Positions 8,561 through 19,000 of a stretch of 64,000 nt of DNA are shown in pieces; position 1 is the first letter of the stretch; each line of letters opens with the position of its first letter. The translations under genes and the position numbers were made by a program. The notes beneath the pieces are model-generated. The model worked only from the letters and a program-made list of their open reading frames with translations. It was not told the DNA's origin and made no database searches. Origin of the DNA: Rhodococcoides fascians NBRC 12155 = LMG 3623 (GTDB lineage Bacteria; Actinomycetota; Actinomycetes; Mycobacteriales; Mycobacteriaceae); NCBI RefSeq assembly GCF_001894785.1, contig NZ_BCWW01000010.1, positions 202,050-266,049 of the forward strand, given 5' to 3'.

Positions 8561-10561
8561 ATGAGTGTCTACGACAACATCGACGAGTACATCGCGGCCC
8601 GACGTGTCACGGGGTTGGCGGTGGATCGCAGTGGTTCTCGTGCGGTCGTTGTCGTTGCTGCTCTGAGTGATTCGCGCACCGAGTACCGAACGTCGCTGTG
8701 GGAGATCGACGTGGACGGACGTTCTCCGGCGCGGCGAATCACCCACGGCGAGCTGGGCGAGAGCGCGCCGGTGTTCACCGCGTCCGGGGATCTGATGTTC
8801 TCGCGCCGCTCCAGCGAGGATGATCCGGCACAGTTGTGGATACTGCCCGCCGCCGGCGGGGAGGCCCACGTGGTCGAGACCCGGTCGGCGGGAATCGGTG
8901 ACGTGCGAGCGGCTCGGTCCGTCGATCGGTTCGCCGGCTTCTCGCCGGTGTTCGGCTCGTCCACGACAGACGAGGACGACGACGGCCTGCGTACCGAGCG
9001 CAAGACGAACAAGGTGGATGCAATTCTGCACACCGGTGTGCCGGTGCGTTTCTGGGATCACGATCTCGGTCCCGCAACCCCGCATCTGTTCGCAGGCGAG
9101 ACGGAAACCGACCTCGAGTCGGCACCACTGCGTGATCTGACGCGTGACGCGGCAGGCGCTCTGCAGGAAGCGGCCTTCGACATCAGCGCCGACGGCACTT
9201 TCGTCGTCTCCACGTGGTCGGTGCCCGGCCCGCTGGCAACCGTCCGCACGATACTGGTGCGCATCGACACCGGGACCGGAGAACGGACCATGATCGTCGA
9301 CGACGCGGATGCCGATCTGGGTGCACCGGCCATCTCGCCCGACGGCCGTGCCGTCGCGTTCGTCCGTGAATCGATCTCGACTCCCGAACAAGCGCCACGA
9401 ATGACGTTGCAGCAGTACGAGTTCGGTACGGACTCCGTCACCGATCTCGCTCCGGGCTGGGATCGATGGCCGATCGGTCCGGTCTGGCTGCCGGACGGGT
9501 CCGGCGTGTTGGTCACCGCGGACGACGACGGCCGGTCGCCGATCTTCGTGATCGAGGCGGGTGCGGAGCCGCGTCGTCTGACGCATACCGACGACGCGTA
9601 CACCCACATCCATGTGTCGTCGGACGGAAAGCGCGTAGTCGCTGTGGCCGCCTCGTATCTGGCCGCCCCGCACCCGGTCTCGATCGACCTGTCCGACGGC
9701 ACCGTGGTCGACCTCGACGCCGGAATCGACAACGGCCCGCTGCCCGGCACGTTGACCGAGATCGAGACCGCCGTCGAGGACGGCAGTCGAGTCCGAGGAT
9801 GGCTGGCGTTGCCGCACGGTGTGTCGGACGATTCGCCCGCGCCGCTGCTGCTGTGGGTGCACGGCGGCCCACTGGGTTCGTGGAACACGTGGTCCTGGCG
9901 GTGGAATCCATGGCTGATGGTGGCGCGAGGGTACGCGGTGCTGCTCCCGGATCCGGCGTTGTCCACGGGCTACGGCCAGAACTTCGTGCAGCGTGGTTGG
10001 GGCGCGTGGGGCAGTGCCCCGTTCACCGATCTGATGGCGTTGACCGATGTGGCGGTTGCCCGAACCGATATCGACGACACGCGCACCGCCGCAATGGGTG
10101 GCTCGTTCGGCGGGTACATGGCCAACTGGATCGCCGGGCACACCGACCGATTCGACGCCATCGTCACCCACGCCAGTCTGTGGGCACTCGATCAGTTCGG
10201 ACCGACGACCGACGCACCGTGGTACTGGGCGCGGGAGATGTCCCCCGAGATGGCGGTGGAGAACTCTCCACACCTGTTCGTCGCGGACATCTCGACGCCG
10301 ATGCTGGTCATCCACGGTGACAAGGACTATCGCGTGCCGATCGGCGAGGGCCTGCGGTTGTGGTACGAACTGCTCAGCGAATCGGGATTGCCCGCCGACG
10401 ACGACGGTGAGACCGAGCACCGGTTCCTGTACTTCCCCGGCGAGAACCACTGGATTCTGACGCCTCAGCACGCCAAGGTCTGGTACGAGGTGGTACTGGC
10501 ATTTCTGGCGGGGCATGTCCTGGGCGAGAGCGCGTCGATGCCGCGAATACTGGGCCACTAG
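8561..10561 (+). CDS. S9 family peptidase (prolyl oligopeptidase/acylaminoacyl peptidase type)
   Basis: A 666-residue serine peptidase without a signal peptide, so probably cytoplasmic. Residues 1-400 have the repeated beta-strand pattern of a beta-propeller (for example AAISPDGRAVAFVRES and WLPDGSGVLVTADDD). The C-terminal alpha/beta-hydrolase domain carries the catalytic triad: Ser515 in GGSFGGYMAN, Asp589 in HGDKDYRVP and His630 in PGENHWI. The oxyanion-region stretch LLLWVHGGPLGSWNTWSWRW fits acylaminoacyl-peptidase-like S9C enzymes. It lies alone between sigF and valS; the valS promoter appears to use its stop codon. Substrate unknown. Confidence 0.9.
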   Translation: MSVYDNIDEYIAARRVTGLAVDRSGSRAVVVVAALSDSRTEYRTSLWEIDVDGRSPARRITHGELGESAPVFTASGDLMFSRRSSEDDPAQLWILPAAGGEAHVVETRSAGIGDVRAARSVDRFAGFSPVFGSSTTDEDDDGLRTERKTNKVDAILHTGVPVRFWDHDLGPATPHLFAGETETDLESAPLRDLTRDAAGALQEAAFDISADGTFVVSTWSVPGPLATVRTILVRIDTGTGERTMIVDDADADLGAPAISPDGRAVAFVRESISTPEQAPRMTLQQYEFGTDSVTDLAPGWDRWPIGPVWLPDGSGVLVTADDDGRSPIFVIEAGAEPRRLTHTDDAYTHIHVSSDGKRVVAVAASYLAAPHPVSIDLSDGTVVDLDAGIDNGPLPGTLTEIETAVEDGSRVRGWLALPHGVSDDSPAPLLLWVHGGPLGSWNTWSWRWNPWLMVARGYAVLLPDPALSTGYGQNFVQRGWGAWGSAPFTDLMALTDVAVARTDIDDTRTAAMGGSFGGYMANWIAGHTDRFDAIVTHASLWALDQFGPTTDAPWYWAREMSPEMAVENSPHLFVADISTPMLVIHGDKDYRVPIGEGLRLWYELLSESGLPADDDGETEHRFLYFPGENHWILTPQHAKVWYEVVLAFLAGHVLGESASMPRILGH

Positions 10562-10570
10562 AATCGACCG
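10559..10570 (+). promoter_or_regulatory. Leaderless-type -10 (TAGAAT) for valS
   Basis: TAGAAT overlaps the stop codon of the S9 peptidase gene and is followed by 6 nt and the GTG of valS. There is no ribosome site and no room for a T-box leader. Confidence 0.5.
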
Positions 10571-13240
10571 GTGACCAGTTCAGCGCCAGAGACCCCAGAC
10601 AACCCAGCCGACCGTTTGCCCAAGAGCTGGGACCCCAGCGAGGTAGAGGCCGAGCTGTACCGGGGTTGGGTGGATGCCGGTTATTTCGAGGCCGATGCCA
10701 CCAGCGACAAGCCGCCGTACTCCATCGTGCTGCCGCCGCCCAACGTCACGGGCAGCCTGCACATGGGCCACGCCCTCGACCACACGTTGATGGACGCGCT
10801 GAGTCGGCGCAAGCGCATGCTCGGGTACGAGGTGCTGTGGCTCCCGGGAATGGACCACGCGGGCATCGCCACGCAGTCGGTGGTGGAGAAGCAGCTCGCC
10901 GCCGACGGAAAGACCAAGGAAGAGTTCGGTCGCGAACTGTTCATCGACAAGGTGTGGGACTGGAAGCGCGAGTCGGGCGGCACGATCGGCGGCCAGATGC
11001 GTCGTATCGGCGACGGTGTCGACTGGAGCCGTGAGCGATTCACCATGGACGACGGCCTGTCCGAGGCCGTGCAGACCATGTTCAAGCGCATGTTCGACGA
11101 CGGTCTGATCTACCGCGCCGAGCGGCTGGTCAACTGGTCGCCGGTGCTGCAGACGGCCATCTCCGACATCGAGGTGAAGTTCGAGGACGTCGAGGGCGAA
11201 CTCGTCTCGCTTCGATACGGGTCGCTGGACGACTCCGAACCGCACGTCATCGTGGCCACCACTCGAGTGGAGACGATGCTCGGCGACACTGCTGTGGCGG
11301 TGCACCCCGACGACGAGCGCTACCGGGCTCTGGTGGGCACCACCCTCGAGCACCCGTTCACCGGACGAAAAATTCCGATCATCGCCGACGACTACGTCGA
11401 TCCCGAATTCGGTACCGGCGCAGTGAAAATCACTCCGGCGCACGACCCCAACGACTTCGAGATGGGCGTTCGACACTCACTGCCGATGCCGTCGATCATG
11501 GACAAGGCCGGCCGCATCGCCGATACCGGAACGCAGTTCGACGGTATGGACCGATTCGAGGCGCGTGTCAAGGTCCGTGAGGCCCTGGCCGAGCAAGGCC
11601 GAGTGGTCGCCGAGAAGCGCCCGTACCTGCACAGCGTCGGACACTCCGAGCGCAGCGGTGAGCCGATCGAGCCGCGTCTGTCGCTGCAGTGGTGGGTCAA
11701 GGTCGACACCCTGGCCAAGGCGGCCGGTGACGCAGTTCGCAACGGCGACACCGTCATTCATCCCAAGAGTCAAGAGCCGCGCTGGTTCGCCTGGGTCGAC
11801 AACATGCACGATTGGTGCATCTCGCGTCAGCTGTGGTGGGGCCACCGAATTCCGATCTGGTATGGCCCCGACGGCGAGACGGTGTGCCTGGGACCGGGGG
11901 AGACCCCACCCGAGGGGTGGGAGCAGGACCCCGACGTCCTCGACACCTGGTTCTCTTCCGGCCTGTGGCCCTTCTCGACGATGGGCTGGCCGGAGGCCAC
12001 TCCCGAACTGGAGAAGTTCTACCCGACCGGCGTACTCGTCACCGGCTACGACATTCTGTTCTTCTGGGTCGCCCGGATGATGATGTTCGGCACCTACGTC
12101 GGAGCCGACGACGCCATCACCGCAGGAAAGCAGGGCCCACAGGTTCCGTTCCGAGATGTCTTCCTGCACGGACTGATTCGCGATCAGTTCGGCAAGAAGA
12201 TGTCCAAGTCTCGGGGCAACGGCATCGATCCGCTCGACTGGGTCGACCGCTTCGGCGCGGATGCACTGCGGTTCACGCTGGCCCGCGGTGCCAACCCGGG
12301 TGCCGACATGTCCGTCGGCGAGGACCATGCGCAATCCTCGCGCAACTTCGCCAACAAACTGTTCAACGCCACCAAGTTCGCCCTGATGAACGGCGCAGCG
12401 CCGGCCGAGCTGCCGTCGCGCGCCGCACTCACCGACGCCGACCGTTGGATCCTCGACCGACTCGATCAGGTTCGAGCAGAGGTGGATTCGGCGTTCGATC
12501 GCTACGAGTTCAGCAAGGCGTGCGAGGCGCTCTACCACTTCACGTGGGACGAGGTCTGCGACTGGTACCTCGAAATTGCGAAGGTGCAGTTCGCCGACGA
12601 GAGCATCGCCGAATCCACCCGTGGAGTCCTAGGCAACGTTCTCGACGCGGTGCTGCGCCTGCTGCACCCGGTCGTCCCGTTCGTGACCGAGACCCTGTGG
12701 AAGGTGCTGACCGGGGGAGAGTCCCTGGTGGTCGCCACGTGGCCGACCCCTGCCGCCGATCCGGTCGATCCTGTTGCTGCGCAACGCATCGAGGACATGC
12801 AGCGCCTCATCACCGAAATTCGTCGGTTCCGCAGCGATCAGGGGCTCAAGCCCTCGCAGAAGGTCGCCGCTCGCATCGTGGGAGTGGGCGACGCCGACCT
12901 GGAGGGCCAGATCTCGGCAGTGACCTCGCTGGCCCGGTTGACCGAGCCGGGTGCGGACTTCGCGGCGACGGCATCGGTGGAGGTGCGTACGAGCAAGGCC
13001 ACCGTCGTCGTCGAGCTCGACACCTCGGGCACGGTCGATCTGGTCGCCGAACGCGCGCGACTGGTGAAGGATCTCGCCGCTGCGGAGAAGGAGTTGGCCC
13101 AGACGACCGGCAAACTGGGCAACGAGGCATTTCTGGCCAAAGCCCCGGATGCGGTGGTGGACAAGATCAGAACTCGTCAGACGATCGCTCGCGAAGAGAT
13201 CGCGCGCATCGGCGCGCGCCTCGAATCGATGGGAAGCTAA
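10571..13240 (+). CDS. valS: Valyl-tRNA synthetase
   Basis: Class Ia aminoacyl-tRNA synthetase (889 residues) that charges tRNA-Val. The HIGH motif is H64-M-G-H67 ([13 protein letters not shown]) and the KMSKS motif is K543-MSKS547 ([15 protein letters not shown]). Between them lies the CP1 editing domain (about residues 200-360), with [19 protein letters not shown] after it. The last 70 residues ([20 protein letters not shown]) form the coiled-coil arm typical of ValRS. The GTG start is supported by the leaderless -10. First gene of the valS-folC-DUF4233 operon. Confidence 0.97.
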   Translation: MTSSAPETPDNPADRLPKSWDPSEVEAELYRGWVDAGYFEADATSDKPPYSIVLPPPNVTGSLHMGHALDHTLMDALSRRKRMLGYEVLWLPGMDHAGIATQSVVEKQLAADGKTKEEFGRELFIDKVWDWKRESGGTIGGQMRRIGDGVDWSRERFTMDDGLSEAVQTMFKRMFDDGLIYRAERLVNWSPVLQTAISDIEVKFEDVEGELVSLRYGSLDDSEPHVIVATTRVETMLGDTAVAVHPDDERYRALVGTTLEHPFTGRKIPIIADDYVDPEFGTGAVKITPAHDPNDFEMGVRHSLPMPSIMDKAGRIADTGTQFDGMDRFEARVKVREALAEQGRVVAEKRPYLHSVGHSERSGEPIEPRLSLQWWVKVDTLAKAAGDAVRNGDTVIHPKSQEPRWFAWVDNMHDWCISRQLWWGHRIPIWYGPDGETVCLGPGETPPEGWEQDPDVLDTWFSSGLWPFSTMGWPEATPELEKFYPTGVLVTGYDILFFWVARMMMFGTYVGADDAITAGKQGPQVPFRDVFLHGLIRDQFGKKMSKSRGNGIDPLDWVDRFGADALRFTLARGANPGADMSVGEDHAQSSRNFANKLFNATKFALMNGAAPAELPSRAALTDADRWILDRLDQVRAEVDSAFDRYEFSKACEALYHFTWDEVCDWYLEIAKVQFADESIAESTRGVLGNVLDAVLRLLHPVVPFVTETLWKVLTGGESLVVATWPTPAADPVDPVAAQRIEDMQRLITEIRRFRSDQGLKPSQKVAARIVGVGDADLEGQISAVTSLARLTEPGADFAATASVEVRTSKATVVVELDTSGTVDLVAERARLVKDLAAAEKELAQTTGKLGNEAFLAKAPDAVVDKIRTRQTIAREEIARIGARLESMGS

Positions 13241-14671
13241 GTGACCGAGCCGGACGACGCCCTGCCGTCACCACCACCGACCCCGGTCGACCTGGCCGAG
13301 CTCGCACTCGTCGAGGCCGAGCTCGACAAGCGTTGGCCCGAAACGAAGATCGAGCCGTCTACCGCCCGAATCTCGGCGCTGATGGACCTGCTCGGTTCTC
13401 CGCAGAAGGCGTATCCGTCGATCCACGTGGCCGGAACCAACGGCAAGACGTCCGTCACCCGCATGATCGATGCGTTGCTGACCGCTTTCCATCGGCGTAC
13501 CGGCCGCACCACCAGCCCCCATCTGCAGATGGCTACCGAGCGGATCAGTATCGACGGCCGTCCGGTGTCCCCGCGCACCTACGTGGACACCTACAACGAG
13601 ATCGCACCGTTCGTCGAGATGATCGATGCACAGTCCGAGGCCGCCGGTGGACCGCGGATGAGCAAGTTCGAGGTCGTCACCGCCATGGCATTCGCGGCCT
13701 TCGCCGAGGCACCCGTCGAGGTCGCCGTCATCGAAACCGGGCTGGGCGGCCGCTGGGATGCCACCAACGTGGTCGACGGTGAGATCGCCGTCATCACCCC
13801 GATCGGTCTCGACCACGTCGAATTCCTCGGGGACGATCTGTCCACGATCGCGGGGGAGAAGGCCGGCATCATCAAGAAGGCACCGGAACTACTCGTGCCA
13901 CGGGACACGGTGGCCATCCTCGCCAAGCAGGAACCCGAGGTGTCCGAGGTCCTGCTTCGTGCGGCGGTGCAGGCAGACGCTGCCGTGGCACGGGCCGGAT
14001 CGGAGTTCACCGTTCTCGGTCGGCAGATAGCCGTGGGCGGACAACAGCTGGAGTTGCAGGGGCTGGGCGGTGTCTACACCGACATCTTCCTGCCGTTGCA
14101 CGGAGAGCACCAGGCGCACAACGCCTCTCTCGCTCTCGCAGCAGTCGAGGCATTCTTCGGGGCGGGCCCGGACCGTCAACTCGACCAGGACACCGTGCGC
14201 GAAGCCTTTGCGACCGTGGTCAATCCCGGTCGTCTCGAGCGAGTACGCAACGCGCCCACGGTGTTTCTCGATGCCGCGCACAACCCGCACGGGGCCGCTG
14301 CACTGGCGGCCGCCCTGACCGACGAATTCGACTTCCGCAAACTCGTCGGAGTCGTCAGTGTCATGGCGGACAAGGATGTCGGCGCGATCCTCGAAGCATT
14401 GGAACCGGTGTTCGACGACATCGTCGTCACCCACAACGGGTCCGGTCGAGCGATGGATGTCGACGCGTTGGCCGACATAGCCGTGGCCAAGTTCGGCGAC
14501 GAGCGGGTCGTGGTGGCGTCGACGCTGCCCGATGCGCTCGAAACGGCGATCGGGTTGGCCGAAGAAGTGGCCGAGCCCGGCGAAGCCGTGTCCGGTGCCG
14601 GGGTCGTCGTCACCGGCTCGGTGGTGACCGTGGGCGCAGCGCGCACGTTGTTCGGAAAGGATCCCGCGTGA
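13241..14671 (+). CDS. folC: Folylpolyglutamate synthase / dihydrofolate synthase
   Basis: FolC (476 residues) adds L-glutamate to dihydropteroate and extends the polyglutamate tail of folates. It has the Mur-ligase-like P-loop HVAGTNGKTSVTRM (about residues 64-77), the substrate loop TTSPHLQMATERI, and VIETGLGGRWDATNVV followed by ITPIGLDHVEFLG. The C-terminal ligase domain contains NPGRLERVRNAPTVFLDAAH. The GTG immediately follows the valS stop with no gap, so the genes are translationally coupled. Confidence 0.95.
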   Translation: MTEPDDALPSPPPTPVDLAELALVEAELDKRWPETKIEPSTARISALMDLLGSPQKAYPSIHVAGTNGKTSVTRMIDALLTAFHRRTGRTTSPHLQMATERISIDGRPVSPRTYVDTYNEIAPFVEMIDAQSEAAGGPRMSKFEVVTAMAFAAFAEAPVEVAVIETGLGGRWDATNVVDGEIAVITPIGLDHVEFLGDDLSTIAGEKAGIIKKAPELLVPRDTVAILAKQEPEVSEVLLRAAVQADAAVARAGSEFTVLGRQIAVGGQQLELQGLGGVYTDIFLPLHGEHQAHNASLALAAVEAFFGAGPDRQLDQDTVREAFATVVNPGRLERVRNAPTVFLDAAHNPHGAAALAAALTDEFDFRKLVGVVSVMADKDVGAILEALEPVFDDIVVTHNGSGRAMDVDALADIAVAKFGDERVVVASTLPDALETAIGLAEEVAEPGEAVSGAGVVVTGSVVTVGAARTLFGKDPA

Positions 14672-15057
14672 GCGAAGCAGAGTTTCGACCACCGACAACC
14701 GACCCGTGGAAGGGATTTCGCGGTGTGTCGGCGGGCACACTGGTACTGGAAGCGATCGTGACTCTGCTCGCTCTTCCGGTCGTGGCGACTCTCGGCGGCG
14801 GCGCAACGTGGTTCTCGACCACCTATATCGTGGCGCTCGCCGTGGTGATGATTCTGGCCGCGGGGAAACAGGGCGAACCCTGGGCGATGAAGCTCAACCT
14901 CGCGTTGCAGTTCTTCGTGATGGCCGGGGCCGTGTTCCATCTGTCCATCGGTGCCGTGGGTCTGATCTTCCTTGCCGTGTGGCTGTATCTGCTCTATCTG
15001 CGCCGGGACATCACCGAACGCATTCGACGCGGCATGCTGCCCGGGCAACGCGACTGA
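14668..15057 (+). CDS. DUF4233 integral membrane protein
   Basis: A 129-residue protein with four predicted hydrophobic helices (roughly residues 24-45, 50-66, 74-92 and 95-112) and a basic C-terminus ([12 protein letters not shown]). It belongs to the actinobacterial DUF4233 family, which in mycobacteria also sits between folC and ndk. The GTG overlaps the folC stop as GTGA. The function is unknown; its constant position suggests a link to the valS-folC operon, but nothing in the sequence names a substrate. Confidence 0.88.
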   Translation: MSEAEFRPPTTDPWKGFRGVSAGTLVLEAIVTLLALPVVATLGGGATWFSTTYIVALAVVMILAAGKQGEPWAMKLNLALQFFVMAGAVFHLSIGAVGLIFLAVWLYLLYLRRDITERIRRGMLPGQRD

Positions 15058-15111
15058 CACCGGACCGGTCGGTTGGGGCCATGCGCCGCGCGACCGGGTG
15101 CCGGTGTCCAT

Positions 15112-15124
15112 TACTGTCGTCGAC
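15112..15124 (+). promoter_or_regulatory. Leaderless-type -10 (TACTGT) for ndk
   Basis: TACTGT, then CGTCGAC (7 nt), then the GTG of ndk. The arrangement is almost base-for-base that of the S9 peptidase promoter at 8548. Confidence 0.5.
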
Positions 15125-15544
15125 GTGACCGATCGCACCCTAGTACTGATCAAGCCAGACGGAGTTGCCCGGCGTTACGTAGGAGAGATCCTCGGCCGCG
15201 TGGAGAAGAAGGGTCTGAGCATCGTCGCCCTCGAGCTCAAGACCGTCTCTCGCGACGTGGCCTCGGCTCACTACGCGGAGCACGAGAGCAAGCCGTTCTT
15301 CCCCGACCTTCTCGAGTTCATCACCTCCGGGCCCGTGGTGGCCGCGGTTCTCGAAGGCCCCCGTGCCATCGAAGCCTTCCGTCAGATCGCCGGCGGCACG
15401 GATCCGGTCGCCAAAGCAGTTCCCGGCACCATCCGAGGTGACCTGGCCCTCGACGGTCAGCAGAACCTGGTACACGGATCCGATTCGGTGGAATCCGCAG
15501 AGCGCGAGATCGCCCTGTGGTTCCCCGACTTGACCGCCTCCTAG
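15125..15544 (+). CDS. ndk: Nucleoside diphosphate kinase
   Basis: Ndk (139 residues) transfers the gamma-phosphate between nucleoside triphosphates and diphosphates through a phosphohistidine. The active-site histidine is His117 in [16 protein letters not shown]. The N-terminal [18 protein letters not shown] and the mid-protein [16 protein letters not shown] are family hallmarks. Length is normal. GTG 15125 is chosen over upstream in-frame starts because it gives the family start [13 protein letters not shown] and follows a leaderless -10. A strong hairpin follows the stop. Confidence 0.96.
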   Translation: MTDRTLVLIKPDGVARRYVGEILGRVEKKGLSIVALELKTVSRDVASAHYAEHESKPFFPDLLEFITSGPVVAAVLEGPRAIEAFRQIAGGTDPVAKAVPGTIRGDLALDGQQNLVHGSDSVESAEREIALWFPDLTAS

Positions 15545-15571
15545 AAGCCCGTCGCAGAGCCTTTCCGCAGT

Positions 15572-15609
15572 CACGCCGCACCCGCTCGAAGTCCGATCGG
15601 TGCGGCGTG
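15572..15609 (+). terminator. Hairpin terminator after ndk
   Basis: An 11-bp perfect stem (CACGCCGCACC / GGTGCGGCGTG) with a 16-nt loop begins 28 bp after the ndk stop. There is no clear T-run, as is common for actinobacterial terminators. Confidence 0.55.
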
Positions 15610-15633
15610 GCTCGTACGGATCATCGCGTGTGG

Positions 15634-15639
15634 GATACT
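15634..15639 (+). promoter_or_regulatory. Candidate -10 (GATACT, with upstream TG) for rne
   Basis: GATACT is preceded by TGTGG, like an extended -10. If it is used, the rne mRNA has a leader of roughly 385 nt. No convincing -35 element is seen. Confidence 0.3.
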
Positions 15640-16031
15640 CGACGGAGATCGACCCCACAGCACTTGTACGTTCACACGCTCCACCTCTGTTCAGCTCCAC
15701 CGAAGTTCGCTAGAGAAAAAGTGCTCGTGGGATCGATCGGATGACTGTCGTCGACCCGCTGCCCGTCATCGCAGAGTCGCGAACGAGAGACAGGCTCGTT
15801 CGCGTTCATGCTTGATGATCAGGCGCTCGGATCGCCGAGACACCACCATCCAGCCAGGCACTGCACACGCCGTCGTCGGCCACCGAGATTCACGAGGTGG
15901 CTCACACGATTTGTGGAGAGCGAGACCGAACAGCTGACGTCCAACCCGACGTGAGTACACAAGGATTGCCCTCGCGTGGCCGCGTCACACCCGATTTCGG
16001 ATGAACGCGCCCGGGGGCCCGAGGAGACTAC
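15640..16031 (+). other. Long non-coding leader of rne with a strong stem-loop
   Basis: No open frame in this stretch looks like a gene. It holds a perfect 10-bp stem (CGCGAACGAG at 15778-15787, CTCGTTCGCG at 15795-15804) with the 7-nt loop AGACAGG, and GAGGAG just before the rne start. Mycobacterial and enterobacterial rne mRNAs have long leaders used for autoregulation, so a similar role is possible here. The same hairpin could instead act as a second terminator after ndk. Confidence 0.45.
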
Positions 16032-19000
16032 GTGGCCGATCAAAGCCCGCCCGAAGATGTACAGAGCACGAACGCAGGAAATCCGGAGGACACCGACGCG
16101 GTGTCGTCCGCGAAATCCGACGCGGTTTCCGTGCAACCCGACACCATCGAATTGCCGACCAGGCTGCGCGTGCATGCACTGGCGAAGATTCTGGGTGTGA
16201 CCAGCAAGCAGTTGCTCGTCACTCTCGGTGAGCTCGGCATCGAAGCCCGCAGCGCGCAGTCGAGTCTGAGCCGAGACGTTGCCGAGTCGGTGCGCGATTC
16301 GGTGAACGGGCCGACCGCACCCGCCCCCGATGCCTCCGCAGCGGAGTCGCCGGCACCGGATGCGTCGACAGACCAGCAGCCCGAGCCCGCATCGGTAGAG
16401 GTGCCGGCCGAGACGGCTCCCTCGGTAGAGGTCCCCGCTGCCGAGGCAACGCTGTTCACCAGCGCGCCCACGGCCGAGCCCGAGGCCGCCCAACCCACGG
16501 CCACGACCTTTGCGACGCCGGTGTTCCTGCAGCCGGCAGCGGCAGAGCCCGCAGCAGAATCGGCGGATGCGCCGTCCGAGGCCCCCGCGCGGCGTCGACG
16601 TAGCCGCAAGGCCGCACCCAAGGACGAGGCACCGTCCGATAACAACGCTACGTCCGACAAGGCCGCGGACGAGCCCGCCACCGGCGAGTCACCCGTCGCC
16701 GAGAACGTCTCTACGGTCGCCTCCGACACCGCCACGCAGGACACCGCTGTGTCCGGTGCTCCCGTGTCCGAGTCCGGTGCTTCGGATGCGTCCTCCGACG
16801 AGTCCGGGGCTTCCTCGGCAGCGGACGGCTCGGGCGACGACGACGACCAGTCTCAGCCCCGTCGCCGTCGGCGCGGTCGCCGCGGTCGTGGGCGTGGACG
16901 CGGAGAGCAGTCGTCCGACGACAACTCGACCGACGACAACTCGACCGACGACAACTCGACCGACGAGGATTCGGACGACACCGACTCCGAGACGGACAGC
17001 AGCACGTCCGCCTCTTCGGCAGACGGCGAGTCCACCGGAGCGGACGAGTCCGACGATTCCGATGCCGACGAGACCTCCGGCGACGACCAGCCCTCGAGTT
17101 CGGGACGGCGTTCGCGTCGCTCGCGGTCACGCGGCCGCGGGTCCGATCGGCAGAACGCCACGACCGACGCCACCACCGACGGGTCGGACAAGCAGGGCGA
17201 GGACAGTGACGACGAGTCCGAGTCCGGCGCTCAGGACAACTTCGGCGACTCCGACAACGGTGATTCCGACAACGGCGATTCGGACGGAGACGGCTCGAGC
17301 CGTCGTCGTCGGCGCCGCCGCCGTCGTAAGACCGGAGCCGAGGCCGCGGCAGAAGCAGCTGCGTCGTCCGAGGACGACCCGCCCAACACCGTCGTGCACG
17401 AACGCGAGCCGCGCAACAAGAGCCGCGCAGCGCGCGACGAGGTGCAGGGCATCTCCGGTTCGACTCGGCTCGAGGCGAAGCGGCAGCGTCGCCGTGACGG
17501 CCGCGATGCCGGGCGACGCCGTCCGCCGATTCTGACCGAATCGGAATTCCTCGCTCGTCGTGAGTCCGTGGACCGCGTTATGGTCGTTCGCGAGAAGGCC
17601 ACCCCGGACCATCCGTTGACCACGCAGGTCGCCGTGCTCGAAGACGGCGTTCTGGTGGAGCACTTCGTGACCAGTAGCGCCACCGCCTCGATGGTCGGCA
17701 ACGTCTACCTGGGCCGCGTGCAGAACGTCCTGCCCAGTATGGAAGCAGCGTTCATCGACATCGGCCGTGGTCGTAACGGTGTGCTGTACGCAGGCGAGGT
17801 CAACTGGGACGCCGCCGGTCTCGGCGGAAGCGCGCGCAAGATCGAGCAGGCCCTCAAGCCGGGCGATCAGGTTCTGGTGCAGGTCAGCAAGGACCCGGTG
17901 GGCCACAAGGGCGCTCGCTTGACGACTCAGCTGTCGTTGGCCGGACGCTTCCTCGTCTACGTTCCCGGTGGCAGTTCCACCGGCATCAGCCGCAAGCTGC
18001 CCGACACCGAGCGCAAGCGACTCAAGGAAATTCTGCGCGACATCGTTCCCCCCGAGGCCGGCGTCATCATCAGGACCGCGGCCGAGGGCGTCAGCGAGGA
18101 AGAACTCGCGCGCGACGTGACGCGGCTGCAGGCCCAGTGGGCCAGCATCGAAGAGCGGTCCGCGAACGCCGAAACAGGCAAGGGCGTGCAGCCCCAGACG
18201 CTGTACGAAGAGCCCGACATGCTGGTGAAGGTCATCCGCGACCTCTTCAACGAGGACTTCTCGAAGCTCGTCATCGAGGGCGACAAGGCGTGGACGACCA
18301 CGTCGAACTACGTGGAGACCGTGGCTCCGGACATGATGGAGCGCCTGCAGCGCTACGAGGCCAACGGCAGCTCCGTGGACGTGTTCGCAGCTCACCGCAT
18401 CGACGAACAGCTGGCCAAGGCCCTCGATCGCAAGGTGTGGTTGCCCTCGGGCGGCACGCTGGTGATCGATCGCACCGAGGCGATGACGGTCGTCGACGTC
18501 AACACCGGAAAGTTCACCGGCTCCGGCGGCAACCTGGAAGAGACCGTCACCCGCAACAACATCGAGGCGGCCGAGGAAGTCGTCCGCCAGATGCGTCTGC
18601 GCGACATCGGCGGCATGATCGTCGTCGACTTCATCGACATGGTGCTGGAATCGAACCGTGATCTGGTGCTCCGCCGCCTGACCGAGGCGTTGGGCCGTGA
18701 CCGGACCCGTCATCAGGTGTCGGAGGTGACCTCCCTCGGTCTGGTGCAGATGACGCGCAAGAAGCTCGGCACGGGATTGGTCGAGGCCTTCTCCACCACG
18801 TGCGAGCACTGCCAGGGTCGCGGAATCATCGTGCATCCGTTCCCCATTGACGCCAAGCCGGACTCCGACGGTGGACGCCCGAGCTCGTCACGTTCGGACT
18901 CGAACGGTTCGGGCAACGGCAGCAGGCGTCGACGCGGCAAGGACGCCAAGTCCGACGGAAACGATCGGTCCGACAACACCGAGCGGTCGACGCCCAACGG

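Noticed and set aside
8189..10558. Open frame of 789 codons on the minus strand, antisense to the S9 peptidase and sigF
   Set aside because: Its translation is Arg/His/Gly-rich and has no domain pattern. The opposite strand encodes complete families with catalytic motifs. Such antisense frames are expected in GC-rich DNA.
10501..10570. T-box leader expected before valS
   Set aside because: The -10 overlaps the upstream stop codon and the start follows within 7 nt, so there is no leader.
15545..16031. Small protein genes in the ndk-rne gap (frames at 15517-15744 plus and 15766-15960 minus)
   Set aside because: They lack ribosome sites and recognisable sequence, and they cross the terminator or the rne leader hairpin.
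17127..18836. 569-codon minus-strand frame opposite rne
   Set aside because: It mirrors the codon-position bias of rne and shows no family motif.
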